Source of the DNA: Methylobacterium adhaesivum
Lineage (GTDB): Bacteria; Pseudomonadota; Alphaproteobacteria; Rhizobiales; Beijerinckiaceae
DNA: 64,000 bases
NCBI RefSeq assembly: GCF_022179065.1
Contig: NZ_BPQD01000039.1
Location: forward strand, 1-64,000
Direction of reading: 5' to 3'
The notes beneath the pieces were generated by a model, which was not told where the DNA came from, searched no databases, and worked only from the letters and a program-made list of their open reading frames with translations. Shown here piece by piece: positions 16,382-25,757 of this stretch. A program made the position numbers and the translations under genes. How positions within the stretch are numbered: position 1 is the first letter of the stretch; each line of letters opens with the position of its first letter.

Positions 16382-18583
16382 ATGCCATCCCGTCGACGCC
16401 TCGCCCGTCTCAGCGCCCTGCTGCTGGCCTCCACGGCCCTGGCCGGCACCGCCCGGGCGCAGGGAGCGAGCGTCCAACTCGATCAGCTCTCGGTGGAGGG
16501 AACAGGGATCGCTCCGGCGCTGGGCAACGTCGCGACCGGACAGGACAGCGCCGCGACCAGCGGCGGCGGCGGCGGGCCCTCCGGCGTCACCGGCTACACC
16601 GCGCGGATCAGCCCGACGGCAACGAAGACCAACACGCCCCTGATCGAGACACCGCAATCGGTCTCCGTGGTCACCCGCGAGCAGCTGAACGACCGCAACG
16701 TGCAGGATCTGGCCCAGGCCATCGCCTATGCGCCCGGCGTCTCAAGCAGCGTGTTCGGGTTCGATCCGCGCTACGATGCCTTCTATATCCGGGGCTTCTC
16801 CGCCACCTACAACGGCATCTTCCGCGATGGACTCCGCCTGAACGCCGTCGGTCTGACGATCCCGCGCAGCGAGCCCTACGGCCTTGAAGCCGTGACGATC
16901 CTGCGCGGGCCGGCCTCGGGCCTCTACGGCCTCGGCTCCCCCGGCGGCATCGTCGACTCGACGTCGAAGCGGCCCGTCTTCGTGCCCTTCGGCGAGGTCC
17001 AGTTCCAGGCGGGCAACTACGACCGCTTCCAGGGCAATTTCGACATCGGCGGCCCCGTCGAGGGCACGGACGGAACGCTCGCCTACCGCCTCACCGGAGT
17101 GAAGCGCCAATCCAACACCTACCTGCCCGGCGGCGACGACGACCGCAGCTTCATCGCGCCCTCCTTCACCTGGCGTCCGTCCTCCGACACCAGCTTCACG
17201 TTCCTGTCGGAGTATTACGAATCCCGCCTGCCGGGCACGTCGTTCTTCTACAACGACCCTGGATTCAAGGTGACGAACTTCTACTCCGGAGATCCGGCCT
17301 TCAATCACTACAAGCAGCAGCAATACCGCATCGGGTACGCCTTCGAGCATAAATTCTCGCCCGACCTGATCGTCCGGCAGAACGTCCGCTATTACGACGT
17401 CAATGCTGATTACGAATACGCCTATATCGCCGGCCTGAACGCCGATCGGACCCGGGCCTCACGGGGCGTCGGATATTACCGCGACGCTTTGAGTCAGATC
17501 TCCGTCGACACGCAGTTGGAAAGCCGTTTCGACACCGGCCCGATCCGGCACACGATGGTCGGCGGCATCGATTACGCACATTACGACTACACGCGGGCCT
17601 TTGGGTTCGGTTCAGCGCCCGATTTGAACCTCGTCACACTCAACTACGGACAGCAGGCGATCACCCGGCCGGCCCTGACGACGTTTCAAGCGCAGGCTCA
17701 GGATCAGGTCGGACTCTACCTGCAGGATCAGGCCAGGCTCGGCCGCTTCATCCTGACGCTCACCGGGCGGCACGATTGGGTGTTCCAGAGCACCGTCGCC
17801 GACCGGACCACGGGCACCGCGCAGAACAGCACCGACCGCGCCTTCTCGGGCCGGGTCGGGCTCAACTACCTGCTGACCGACGCGGTGGTGCCTTATGCCA
17901 GCTACGCCACCACGTTCACGCCGCAGGTCGGCGTGGACGCCGCCGGCAATCCCTTCAAGGCCGCGACGGGCGACCAGCTCGAAGGCGGCGTGAAATACGC
18001 GATTCCCGGCACCAACATCACCGCCGCCATCGCCGGGTTCGACATCAACCAGTCCAGCATCCTGCGGCAGGACCCCACCAACACCGCCAACCAGGTGGCC
18101 ACCGGCGCGGTCAGGTCCCGCGGATACGAGATGGAGGCGACGGCCAATTTCGCCCCGGGCACCAACCTCACCCTGTCCTACACGCATCTCGACGTCCGCC
18201 TCGCCCGCCAGACCTCCCTGGTGACCGGCGAGGCCATCGACGGCAACCGGCTCTCGGGCATCCCCGGCGACAGCTTTTCAGCCTTCACGACCTATCAGTT
18301 CGCGCCCTCGTCGTTCCTCGCCGGCCTGCAGATCGGTGGCGGCCTTCGCTACGCCGGGACCAGCTTCGCCGACGACGAGAACACTGTGCGCAACCCCACC
18401 GTGACCCTCTGGGATGCCCTGATCGCATACGACTTCTCGGCCCTCGACCCGAAGTACAAAGGCTTCCGCGCCCAAGTGAACGCCTTCAACATCTTCGATC
18501 GGAGCTACACCAACTGCCAGGCCGGATTCTGCTATCGCGGCGCCCCGGCTACCGTGATAGGGAGCCTGATCTACCGCTGGTAG
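16382..18583 (+). CDS. TonB-dependent siderophore receptor
   Basis: A 733-residue outer-membrane receptor. Signal peptide at 1-27 (ending ARA-Q). The plug domain opens with the siderophore-receptor pattern ETPQSVSVVTREQLNDR and continues PGVSSSVFG. The 22-strand barrel ends in the terminal aromatic IYRW. This matches the FhuA/FpvA-like family for ferric hydroxamate or related siderophores; the ligand is not predictable. No ABC importer or FecIR pair is adjacent. The 236-base upstream region is unusually AT-rich, consistent with an iron-regulated promoter, but I find no exact Irr, RirA or Fur box. Confidence 0.92.
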   Translation: MPSRRRLARLSALLLASTALAGTARAQGASVQLDQLSVEGTGIAPALGNVATGQDSAATSGGGGGPSGVTGYTARISPTATKTNTPLIETPQSVSVVTREQLNDRNVQDLAQAIAYAPGVSSSVFGFDPRYDAFYIRGFSATYNGIFRDGLRLNAVGLTIPRSEPYGLEAVTILRGPASGLYGLGSPGGIVDSTSKRPVFVPFGEVQFQAGNYDRFQGNFDIGGPVEGTDGTLAYRLTGVKRQSNTYLPGGDDDRSFIAPSFTWRPSSDTSFTFLSEYYESRLPGTSFFYNDPGFKVTNFYSGDPAFNHYKQQQYRIGYAFEHKFSPDLIVRQNVRYYDVNADYEYAYIAGLNADRTRASRGVGYYRDALSQISVDTQLESRFDTGPIRHTMVGGIDYAHYDYTRAFGFGSAPDLNLVTLNYGQQAITRPALTTFQAQAQDQVGLYLQDQARLGRFILTLTGRHDWVFQSTVADRTTGTAQNSTDRAFSGRVGLNYLLTDAVVPYASYATTFTPQVGVDAAGNPFKAATGDQLEGGVKYAIPGTNITAAIAGFDINQSSILRQDPTNTANQVATGAVRSRGYEMEATANFAPGTNLTLSYTHLDVRLARQTSLVTGEAIDGNRLSGIPGDSFSAFTTYQFAPSSFLAGLQIGGGLRYAGTSFADDENTVRNPTVTLWDALIAYDFSALDPKYKGFRAQVNAFNIFDRSYTNCQAGFCYRGAPATVIGSLIYRW

Positions 18584-18657
18584 CCGCCCGGCGCGCCAAC
18601 GTCGCCCATACCCGCCCCCATCGATCCCCCCGTCGGCTCGGAGCGATGAGGCCGGGA

Positions 18658-20046
18658 TCAGCCAGCCCCGCTCAGCCACCGCATCACCACAAGCGTCCCC
18701 GTCACCGTGAGGGCGCCTCCGATGCGCGTGGCGATCTGGGCGAAGGGCATCAGCGACATGCGGTTGGCGGCCGTCAGGATGGCGACGTCGCCGGTGCCGC
18801 CCTGGCCGCTGTGGCAGGCGTTCACGATGGCCGTCTCGATGGGATACATGCCGAGTTTGCGGCCCACCAGGAACCCCGTCGCCATGAGCGTCACCACGGT
18901 GGCCACGATGGTAATGAGGTTCGGGATCGTGAAGGCGGCGACGAGCTTCTCCCACGGCGTCATCGCCACGCCGACGGCGAAGAGCAGCGGGTAGGTCATG
19001 CTGATCTGCACGAACTTGTAGGCGACGAAGCCGCCGGCCTGGAGGCGCGGCGACACCGCGCTGGCGAGCTTGGCCATCACCGCCAGGAACAGCATCGCCA
19101 CGGGGGCGGGCAGGCCGGTAACGTGATGCATCATCACGCCGAGCAGGTAGAGCGTCACCGCCGTGAGCGCCGCCGCGCCCACGGTGGCGGCGTCGACGGG
19201 GATGTCCTCCGCCTTCATGGCGGCGACGTCGTTGTCCCGGTCGGGTTGCAGCCGGCCCTCGCCGGTGAGGTGGGGCAGGCGCTTGCCCACCGCGTTGAGG
19301 GTGCCGGCCAGGACGATCGCCGTCAGGCTGCCGAGCATCACCGGCGGCAGCACCTGGGCGAACACGTCGCCCTGGCCCTGGCCGAGGATCGCCGCGTAGC
19401 CGATGGAGAGCGGGATCGCGCCCTCTCCGACGCCGCCCGCCATGATCGGCACCACGAGGAAGAAGAAGGTGTGGTAGGCGCCCAGGCCCAGCAGGGTGCC
19501 GACCAGGGTGCCGACGATGCCCGCCGCCACCGAACCCGCGGCCAGGGGCACGAAGATCTTCAGGAAGCCCTTGATCAGGACCTCGCGGTCCATGCCTAAG
19601 ATGCTGCCGACGATGATGGTGGCGATGTAGAGGTAGAGGAAGTTGGTGAACTTGGTGAAATCCACGATCGCCTTGAAGACCTGTGGCGGGATCAGCCCGT
19701 AGAAGACCAGGGCCGAGGGGATGAAGGTCGCAAAGATCGCCCCCGCCCCGATGCTGCGCAGGACCGGCAGGCGCTTGCCGATCTCGGCACAGGTGAAGCC
19801 GCCCAGCACCAGCACGGCGATCATCGTCGGCGCATCCGGCCGGATTTCGCCCTCCTGCGTGAGGATCGCCAGGAGAATCACAAGGATCGCGTAGACCGGC
19901 AGCGGAATGATGCCGATCTTGAAGTCCACGAACCGCCACCAGCCTTGAGGCCAGAACCGCCGCATCGGAACCTGTGCCCCCGGAAGCTGGGCCGTCGACG
20001 TGATGGCGATTCCCTCGGGATGGGCCGTCTGTATGGGGCTCGGCAT
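18658..20046 (-). CDS. 2-hydroxycarboxylate transporter family symporter (CitS/MaeN-like)
   Basis: A 462-residue inner-membrane transporter with about 11 hydrophobic segments. The two reentrant-loop signatures of the 2HCT family are present: GGVGEGAIPLS near the middle and HSGQGGTGDVAIL near the C-terminus. Family members take up citrate, malate or lactate with sodium or protons. The gene converges on the TonB receptor gene with 74 bp between stops. A role in ferric citrate use is conceivable given that neighbour but has no direct support. Confidence 0.9.
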   Translation of the reverse strand: MPSPIQTAHPEGIAITSTAQLPGAQVPMRRFWPQGWWRFVDFKIGIIPLPVYAILVILLAILTQEGEIRPDAPTMIAVLVLGGFTCAEIGKRLPVLRSIGAGAIFATFIPSALVFYGLIPPQVFKAIVDFTKFTNFLYLYIATIIVGSILGMDREVLIKGFLKIFVPLAAGSVAAGIVGTLVGTLLGLGAYHTFFFLVVPIMAGGVGEGAIPLSIGYAAILGQGQGDVFAQVLPPVMLGSLTAIVLAGTLNAVGKRLPHLTGEGRLQPDRDNDVAAMKAEDIPVDAATVGAAALTAVTLYLLGVMMHHVTGLPAPVAMLFLAVMAKLASAVSPRLQAGGFVAYKFVQISMTYPLLFAVGVAMTPWEKLVAAFTIPNLITIVATVVTLMATGFLVGRKLGMYPIETAIVNACHSGQGGTGDVAILTAANRMSLMPFAQIATRIGGALTVTGTLVVMRWLSGAG

Positions 20047-20431
20047 GGCGTGTCTCCCGGCTGAGCCCTGTGCCCCCCCGGCCCGGACCCATGCTTATTT
20101 CTCGTGACGTGGATTTTTTCTTGGCCTCAACCGTAGTGGCCATGGCCTTTCACCAGCATCAGTCGCTTCGCGCCCGCGTTGTCAATTCATCGGACGCCAC
20201 CGTGGGACGCAGCGAAGTGAAGGTTGGGCGAGATTGTCAGTTCGGCTCCTGACCGCGTGTCGCCGCGGCGCGGCAGGTTTCACGTTCCTTCGGGCTGCGA
20301 ATGGAGCTAAACGGCACGGCGCGCCCCGGCGCCCGCCCACGACCAAGACCCCTGACCGCAAGACCCGCTGACCTCAAGACCCGCTTACCTGCCGCGTACG
20401 CAGGAGTGAGCCTCCAAGGAGCCCCTCGGCC
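20047..20431. other. Divergent intergenic region between the 2HCT transporter and thrS
   Basis: About 385 bases with no gene. The transporter-proximal half contains AT-richer sequence (20100-20260). The thrS-proximal part holds three tandem direct repeats (20343-20389), reported separately. Confidence 0.5.
20343..20389 (+). repeat. Three tandem 15-16-base direct repeats in the thrS leader
   Basis: Units at 20343-20357, 20358-20373 and 20374-20389 share CAAGACCC followed by C/GCTGACC with one or two changes. They end 42 bp before the thrS ATG, so they are probably transcribed in its leader. Confidence 0.65.
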
Positions 20432-22459
20432 ATGCCGATCCTGACCTTTCCCGACGGCAACACCCGCAGCTACGACGGCGCGATCACCGGCCGCGCCATC
20501 GTCGAGGGCATCGCCAAGAGCCTTGCCAAGCGCACCGTCGCCATGGCCCTCGACGGCACCGTGCGCGACCTGTCCGATCTCGTCGAGCACGACGCCCGCA
20601 TCGAGTTCCTCGACCGCACGGACCCACGCAGTCTTGAGCTGATCCGGCACGATTGCGCCCACGTCCTGGCCGAAGCCGTGCAGGCCCTGTGGCCGGAGAC
20701 GCAGGTCACCATCGGCCCGGTGATCGAGAACGGCTTCTATTACGACTTCGCCCGCGACCAGCCGTTCACGCCCGACGACTTCCCCGCCATCGAGGCCAAG
20801 ATGCGCGAGATTCTTTCGCGCGACGCCCCGTTCACGAAGGAAGTCTGGAAGCGGGACGACGTGCGCCAGCTTTTCTCGGAGAAGGGCGAAGCCTACAAGG
20901 TCGAGCTCGTCGACGCGATTCCGCCGGGCGAGGACCTCAACATCTACCGCCAGGGCGACTGGTTCGACCTGTGCCGCGGTCCGCACATGACCTCCACGGG
21001 CAAGGTGGGCACCGCCTTCAAGCTCATGAAGGTGGCCGGCGCCTATTGGCGGGGCGATTCCAACAATCCGATGCTGACCCGCATCTACGGCACCGCCTGG
21101 GCCACGAAGGAGGATCTCGACGCCTACCTCCACCGCCTGGAGGAAGCCGAGCGCCGCGACCACCGGCGCCTGGGCCGCGAGATGGACCTGTTCCACTTCC
21201 AGGAGGAGGGGCCGGGCGTCGTGTTCTGGCACGCCAAGGGCTGGACGGTGTTCCAGGAGATCATCGCCTACATGCGCCGGCGCCTGAAGGGCGACTACCA
21301 GGAGGTGAACGCCCCTCAGATCCTCGACAAGGCCCTGTGGGAGACGTCGGGCCACTGGGAATGGTATCGCGAGAACATGTTCGCGGCGCAAAGCGCCGGG
21401 GACGAGGCCGAGGACAAGCGCTGGTTCGCCCTGAAGCCGATGAACTGTCCCGGCCACGTGATGATCTTCAAGCACGGGCTGAAGTCCTATCGCGACCTTC
21501 CCCTGCGCATGGCCGAGTTCGGCGTGGTCCACCGCTACGAGCCGTCGGGCGCGATGCACGGCCTGATGCGCGTGCGCGGCTTCACCCAGGATGACGCGCA
21601 TATCTTCTGCACCGAGGACCAGCTCGCCGACGAGTGCCTGAAGATCAACGACCTGATCCTCTCCACCTACGCCGATTTCGGCTTCGGCGAGATCGTGGTG
21701 AAGCTCTCGACGCGCCCCGAAAAGCGCGTCGGCTCGGACGCCCTGTGGGACCACGCCGAAGCGGTGATGACCCGCGTCCTGGCGCAGATCGAGGAGGCGT
21801 CGGGCGGCCGGATCAAGACGGCGATCAACCCCGGCGAAGGCGCGTTCTACGGTCCGAAATTCGAGTATGTGCTCCGCGACGCCATCGGCCGCGACTGGCA
21901 GTGCGGCACGACGCAGGTGGACTTCAACCTGCCCGAACGCTTCGGCGCCTTCTACGTCGATGCCGAGAGCGGAAAGAAGCCGCCCGTCATGGTCCACCGC
22001 GCCATCTGCGGCTCGCTGGAGCGGTTCACCGGCATCCTCATCGAGCATTTCGCCGGGCATTTCCCGCTCTGGCTGGCGCCTGTGCAAGTGGTGGTCGCCA
22101 CCATCACGGGCGATGCCGACCCGTATGCGCGGGAGGTGGTCGCCGCGGCGAGCCGCCTCGGGCTGCGGGTCGAGGCCGATCTTCGCAACGAGAAGATCAA
22201 CTACAAGGTTCGCGAGCATTCGCTGGCCAAGGTGCCGGTGATGCTCGTGGTCGGCCGCAAGGAGGGCGAGGAACGCACGGTCTCGGTCCGGCGCCTCGGG
22301 AGCCAGCACACCCGGACCGGAGGCCTCGACGAAACCTTGGCCGCCCTCGTGGCCGAGGCGACGGCCCCCGACCGCATCCGCGCCGACAGCATCGCGGCGA
22401 GCGTGCCGAGTGCAGAGGTCAGCCTCGACACCCATCACGGCGAGGCGCCGACGCCCTGA
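20432..22459 (+). CDS. thrS: Threonyl-tRNA synthetase
   Basis: Charges tRNA-Thr with threonine. The 675-residue protein has the full bacterial layout: TGS domain (1-60), editing domain with HDCAH at 73-77, class II catalytic domain with Cys339 in MNCPGH (zinc ligand), [13 protein letters not shown], and the anticodon-binding domain with [14 protein letters not shown] near the end. AAGGAG lies nine bases before ATG 20432. In many Hyphomicrobiales thrS sits close to yidD; here a receptor and a transporter gene lie between them. Confidence 0.97.
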   Translation: MPILTFPDGNTRSYDGAITGRAIVEGIAKSLAKRTVAMALDGTVRDLSDLVEHDARIEFLDRTDPRSLELIRHDCAHVLAEAVQALWPETQVTIGPVIENGFYYDFARDQPFTPDDFPAIEAKMREILSRDAPFTKEVWKRDDVRQLFSEKGEAYKVELVDAIPPGEDLNIYRQGDWFDLCRGPHMTSTGKVGTAFKLMKVAGAYWRGDSNNPMLTRIYGTAWATKEDLDAYLHRLEEAERRDHRRLGREMDLFHFQEEGPGVVFWHAKGWTVFQEIIAYMRRRLKGDYQEVNAPQILDKALWETSGHWEWYRENMFAAQSAGDEAEDKRWFALKPMNCPGHVMIFKHGLKSYRDLPLRMAEFGVVHRYEPSGAMHGLMRVRGFTQDDAHIFCTEDQLADECLKINDLILSTYADFGFGEIVVKLSTRPEKRVGSDALWDHAEAVMTRVLAQIEEASGGRIKTAINPGEGAFYGPKFEYVLRDAIGRDWQCGTTQVDFNLPERFGAFYVDAESGKKPPVMVHRAICGSLERFTGILIEHFAGHFPLWLAPVQVVVATITGDADPYAREVVAAASRLGLRVEADLRNEKINYKVREHSLAKVPVMLVVGRKEGEERTVSVRRLGSQHTRTGGLDETLAALVAEATAPDRIRADSIAASVPSAEVSLDTHHGEAPTP

Positions 22460-22478
22460 TCCGAAGTTCTGCTTTGAG

Positions 22479-22508
22479 GCCCCCTCCGACCCCGTGATTG
22501 GAGGGGGC
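22479..22508. terminator. GC hairpin between convergent thrS and cysC
   Basis: GCCCCCTCC (22479-22487) and GGAGGGGGC (22500-22508) form a 9-bp stem with a 12-base loop, 20 bases after the thrS stop and touching the cysC stop. There is no long T-run, so bidirectional termination is likely but not certain. Confidence 0.5.
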
Positions 22509-23056
22509 TACAGATTCCCGAGGGCGGCAGCCACCCGTGCGGCGCCGTCCTGCGGCGTGCCCGCATCCGTATGCAGGTGCAGATCCGGCTCGAGGGGGGC
22601 CTCGTAGGCCGAGTCGATACCGGTGAAGTTCGGGATGAGGCCGGCGCGGGCGCGGCGGTAGAGACCCTTGGGGTCGCGCTCCTCGCACACGGCCAGCGGC
22701 GCGTCGACGTAGACTTCGAGGAACGGGATCTCCCCCGCGATGGCGCGGGCTTGGGCGCGCTCCTTGCGGAACGGCGAGATCAGCGAGACGATGGTGACGA
22801 TGTCGGCGCGTGCGAGGATGCGGGCGACCTCGGCCGCCCGGCGGATGTTCTCGATGCGGGCGGCGTCGCCGAAGCCGAGATCGCGGCTCAGGCCCTGGCG
22901 CAGCTCGTCGCCGTCGAGGATCGTCGCCCGATGTCCCCGCGCGGCCAGCAGGTCCCGCAGGGCCTCGGCCGTTGCCGACTTGCCGGCACCCGACAGGCCC
23001 GTGAGCCAGATGATGGCGGGTTTCATCCGGCAAGGGTCCATGCGGGCATCGTCCAT
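22508..23056 (-). CDS. cysC: Adenylylsulfate (APS) kinase
   Basis: Makes 3'-phospho-APS from APS and ATP. The P-loop GLSGAGKS is at 20-27. LISPFRKER, VYVDAPLAVCEERDPKGLYRRARAG and FTGIDS are the family's lid and APS-site motifs. The start at 23056 has GAAGGA eight bases upstream; ATG 23026 would fit the usual N-terminus better and is an alternative. It stands alone, without a fused CysN, so it may supply PAPS for sulfation rather than serve the assimilatory branch. This is inference. Confidence 0.93.
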   Translation of the reverse strand: MDDARMDPCRMKPAIIWLTGLSGAGKSATAEALRDLLAARGHRATILDGDELRQGLSRDLGFGDAARIENIRRAAEVARILARADIVTIVSLISPFRKERAQARAIAGEIPFLEVYVDAPLAVCEERDPKGLYRRARAGLIPNFTGIDSAYEAPLEPDLHLHTDAGTPQDGAARVAAALGNL

Positions 23057-23081
23057 GCGGGCATCCTTCGTGCGGGCGCGG

Positions 23082-23489
23082 TCAGACCGCGCAATTGGCG
23101 GAAAACAGCGCGAGGGTCCGCTGCATCGCCGCGTAATGGGCCGTCCCGGTCGGGTTGCGGAGTTCGGCCCCGTCCGGGACGATGGCGGCGAAGCCCGCTC
23201 CCAGATCGGCGACGAAGCCGCGCGGGCCGACGTGTTGGCCCATCCGGTTCGTCGTGTCCACCTCGCCGCAGACGGCCCCGGCCCGGCCCATGCGCAGCCG
23301 GCCGTAACGCGCCGTTTCCGGGGCCTTCAGGCCCCGGCCGAGGAGCCCGATGACGGCGGGCGCCGTCCCGGCCGGCAGGGCGGCCGCCGAGTCGTCCACG
23401 ACGGTCTGCGCCTGCGCGACCGTGCCCGCCAGAAGCGCTGCGGCCACAAGCGCGGCGGCCGGGCGATGGGTCAGGGGACGATTCCGCAT
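23082..23489 (-). CDS. Small exported protein of unknown function
   Basis: A 135-residue protein with a signal peptide (residues 1-28, ending AQA-Q). The mature part has two cysteines that could pair, in GAVCGEVDTTN and at the C-terminal SANCAV. GGAG lies five bases before ATG 23489. No family is recognised by function. It follows the next gene by only 11 bp, so the two form an operon of exported proteins. Confidence 0.65.
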   Translation of the reverse strand: MRNRPLTHRPAAALVAAALLAGTVAQAQTVVDDSAAALPAGTAPAVIGLLGRGLKAPETARYGRLRMGRAGAVCGEVDTTNRMGQHVGPRGFVADLGAGFAAIVPDGAELRNPTGTAHYAAMQRTLALFSANCAV

Positions 23490-23500
23490 AAGGGCTCCGA

Positions 23501-24412
23501 TCACGTGGGTTTGGCCTCGACCTCGATGTCCCGGTCCATCCCGCTCTCGACCTTGAACTCGCGGGTGTAGACCTGCCCGTCATGGCGGGCGATGAGCACG
23601 TAGTCGCCCTCCGCCAGGACCACCTGCGGGAACGCCCCGATGGCCTCGCGGATGGTGTCGCCGCCCGGCGTCAGCACGCTGAACGCCGTGCCGGCAAAGG
23701 CCTCGGCTCCCGGAGCAGCCACGAGTTTCAGGGTCACGGTGGCGGCGTGGTGGCTCAGGGTCGCGTCCGTGACCTTGCCGTTCTCGACCTTGAGGTCGGC
23801 GCGTTGGATGGCGTTCGACTCCCCGTAGGTGGAGACCACGTGATAGGTGCCCTCGGGCAGGCGCAGCAATTCGCCGGACTTCACGCCGCTGCGCACGAGG
23901 CGTCCCTCCGAATTGGTCCCGATGGGAACGAAGACCGAGAACGCAACCTGAGCGGCGGGAATCCGCGCGTCGCCGATGGCGCCCGAGAGCTTGAGCGCCC
24001 CGGCATTGACCTTCAGCGTCTCCGCGACCGGCGCTCCCGCCATGGCGATGCGCTTCGAGGCGCTGGCGAAGCCATAGGTCACGGTGGCGACGTAGGCGCC
24101 GGGGGCCAGGGTGAAGCTCGGGTCGGGCGCGTCCGAACGCGCGACGATGGGGGGCTTCACGCCGTCCGTCCGGTCCTCGTAGATCCGCCAGGCGAGCCCC
24201 GAGCGCAGGGGCTTGTCGCTGCCCGCGAACACCGCGGCGAGGCTCAGGGTCGCGGCGGTCCGGGACGCGGGCGCGGGCGGTTCAGGCTCGGTGAGGGATG
24301 GGGTCGGCAGGTTCGGCCCGATCCGGTTGTGAAGGCCGCCCTCCTGCGCCCGGGCCGGCGTCGCCAGTCCCAAAGCCATCATTGCGGCGGCGACCGTCAG
24401 GCCCCTTGTCAT
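23501..24412 (-). CDS. Exported beta-rich protein with repeated SPEG-like domains, function unknown
   Basis: A 303-residue protein. ATG 24412 is preferred for the AGGGAGAGG just upstream. Signal peptide at 1-22 (ending ARA-Q). The mature protein has about four repeats of a beta-sandwich unit, each with a pattern like LAPGAYVATVTYG, LPEGTYHVVSTYG or LAEGDYVLIARHDG, resembling carboxypeptidase-regulatory or PEGA-type folds. It probably acts in the envelope. The partner gene downstream is also exported. Confidence 0.65.
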   Translation of the reverse strand: MTRGLTVAAAMMALGLATPARAQEGGLHNRIGPNLPTPSLTEPEPPAPASRTAATLSLAAVFAGSDKPLRSGLAWRIYEDRTDGVKPPIVARSDAPDPSFTLAPGAYVATVTYGFASASKRIAMAGAPVAETLKVNAGALKLSGAIGDARIPAAQVAFSVFVPIGTNSEGRLVRSGVKSGELLRLPEGTYHVVSTYGESNAIQRADLKVENGKVTDATLSHHAATVTLKLVAAPGAEAFAGTAFSVLTPGGDTIREAIGAFPQVVLAEGDYVLIARHDGQVYTREFKVESGMDRDIEVEAKPT

Positions 24413-24564
24413 GCGCCCTCTCCCTGCGGGCCGTCCCGTCCGAGCCCCCGAGCGGTCCGCTCTGGAACCGGACCATGGCGACGGCATGACCGACGGCATC
24501 GGCCGCCATCTATGCTAGATCCGCCGGAACGCCGCCATCCCCGATCGGATTCCACAAGGTTTCG

Positions 24565-25128
24565 ATGAACGCCACCCTCGATCTTCTGCGCACCCGCCGT
24601 TCCGTTCCGCCGCTGCGCCTCGACGGCCCCGGGCCGAGCGCGGCCGAACTCGACACGCTCCTGACGCTGGCCGCCCGGGTGCCGGATCACGGCAAGCTCG
24701 CGCCCTGGCGCTTCCTCGTCATCGAAGGCGAGGCGCGGACCCGCATCGGTGCCACCATCGCGGCGGCCTACGGCGCCGATCACCCGGAGGCGGACGCCGC
24801 CCGCCTCGACCTTGAGGCCGGGCGCCTCGCCCACGCCCCCGTGGTCGTGGCGGTGGTGTCCCGCGCCGGGCCGCACACGAAGATTCCCGAATGGGAGCAG
24901 GTGCTGTCGGCGGGGGCCGTGTGCATGAACCTCGTGGTGGCCGCCAATGCCGCGGGCTACGCGACCTCCTGGCTCACGGAATGGTTCGCCTACGACCGCC
25001 GCGTCCTCGACGCCCTCGGCCTGAGCCCTGCTGAGAAGCTCGCCGGCTTCATCCATCTCGGCCGTCCCCAGGAGGTGCCGGGCGACCGGCCCCGGCCGGA
25101 TCTCGCCGACATCGTCACCCGGATCTGA
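24565..25128 (+). CDS. Nitroreductase-family oxidoreductase
   Basis: A 187-residue FMN-dependent enzyme of the NfsB/YdjA type. The N-terminal LLRTRRSVPPLRL matches the FMN-binding RRSxR block. VPDHGKLAPWRFLVIEG and a C-terminal HLGRPQEVPGDRPRP block match YdjA-like proteins. It would reduce nitro or quinone compounds with NAD(P)H; the physiological substrate is unknown. A flavin reductase-like gene follows after 5 bp, so the pair likely functions together. Confidence 0.88.
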   Translation: MNATLDLLRTRRSVPPLRLDGPGPSAAELDTLLTLAARVPDHGKLAPWRFLVIEGEARTRIGATIAAAYGADHPEADAARLDLEAGRLAHAPVVVAVVSRAGPHTKIPEWEQVLSAGAVCMNLVVAANAAGYATSWLTEWFAYDRRVLDALGLSPAEKLAGFIHLGRPQEVPGDRPRPDLADIVTRI

Positions 25129-25133
25129 ACCCC

Positions 25134-25745
25134 ATGCATTACGACTCCGAGACCCGGGGCCTGCCGCACAACCCCTTCAAGGCCCTCGTCGCGCCACGCC
25201 CCATCGGCTGGATCAGCGCCATGAACCGGGCGGGCCAGGTCAACCTCGCCCCCTATTCCTACTTCAACGCCGTGGCGGCGGACCCCGACATGGTGATGTT
25301 CTCCTCCTCGGGCCGCAAGGACGCCATGACCTTCGCGGAGGAGGGCGGCGAGTTCGTGTGCAATCTCGCCACCTTCGCCCTCCGGGATGCCATGAACGCC
25401 ACCTCGGCGCCTCTGCCGCGAGGACAGAGCGAGTTCGAGGTCGCCGGCCTCACCCCGGTGCCGTCGCGAAAGGTCCGGCCGCCGCGGGTGGGCGAATCGC
25501 CCGCCGCCATCGAGTGCAAGTGGGTGCGGACGGTGCCGCTGACGCCACTGGACGGGGGGGACGCCACCCATTTCCTGGTGATCGGGCAGGTGGTGTCGAT
25601 CTACATCGACGACGCCTTCATCAAGGACGGCCTCGTGGAGACCGGGGCCATGCGGCCGATCCTGCGCGGCGGCTATTTCGACTACTTCACCGCCGAGCCG
25701 GAGACGCGCTTCTCCCTCAAGCGGCCGAAGGGCGCCGGGCAGTAG
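25134..25745 (+). CDS. Flavin reductase-like (FMN-binding split barrel) protein
   Basis: A 203-residue protein of the flavin reductase-like family: LVAPRPIGWISAMNRAGQVNLAP is the FMN-binding start (read as blocks APRPIGWIS and NLAPYSYFN), and FVCNLATFALRDAMN follows. It lacks a partner monooxygenase gene nearby other than the nitroreductase 5 bp upstream. It converges on mxaB with 12 bp between stops. Confidence 0.87.
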   Translation: MHYDSETRGLPHNPFKALVAPRPIGWISAMNRAGQVNLAPYSYFNAVAADPDMVMFSSSGRKDAMTFAEEGGEFVCNLATFALRDAMNATSAPLPRGQSEFEVAGLTPVPSRKVRPPRVGESPAAIECKWVRTVPLTPLDGGDATHFLVIGQVVSIYIDDAFIKDGLVETGAMRPILRGGYFDYFTAEPETRFSLKRPKGAGQ

Positions 25746-25757
25746 GGTCGTCCCGGA

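Noticed and set aside
20237-22438. Very long open frame antisense to thrS
   Set aside because: High-GC codon bias opens antisense frames. thrS has complete family motifs, and the antisense product has none.
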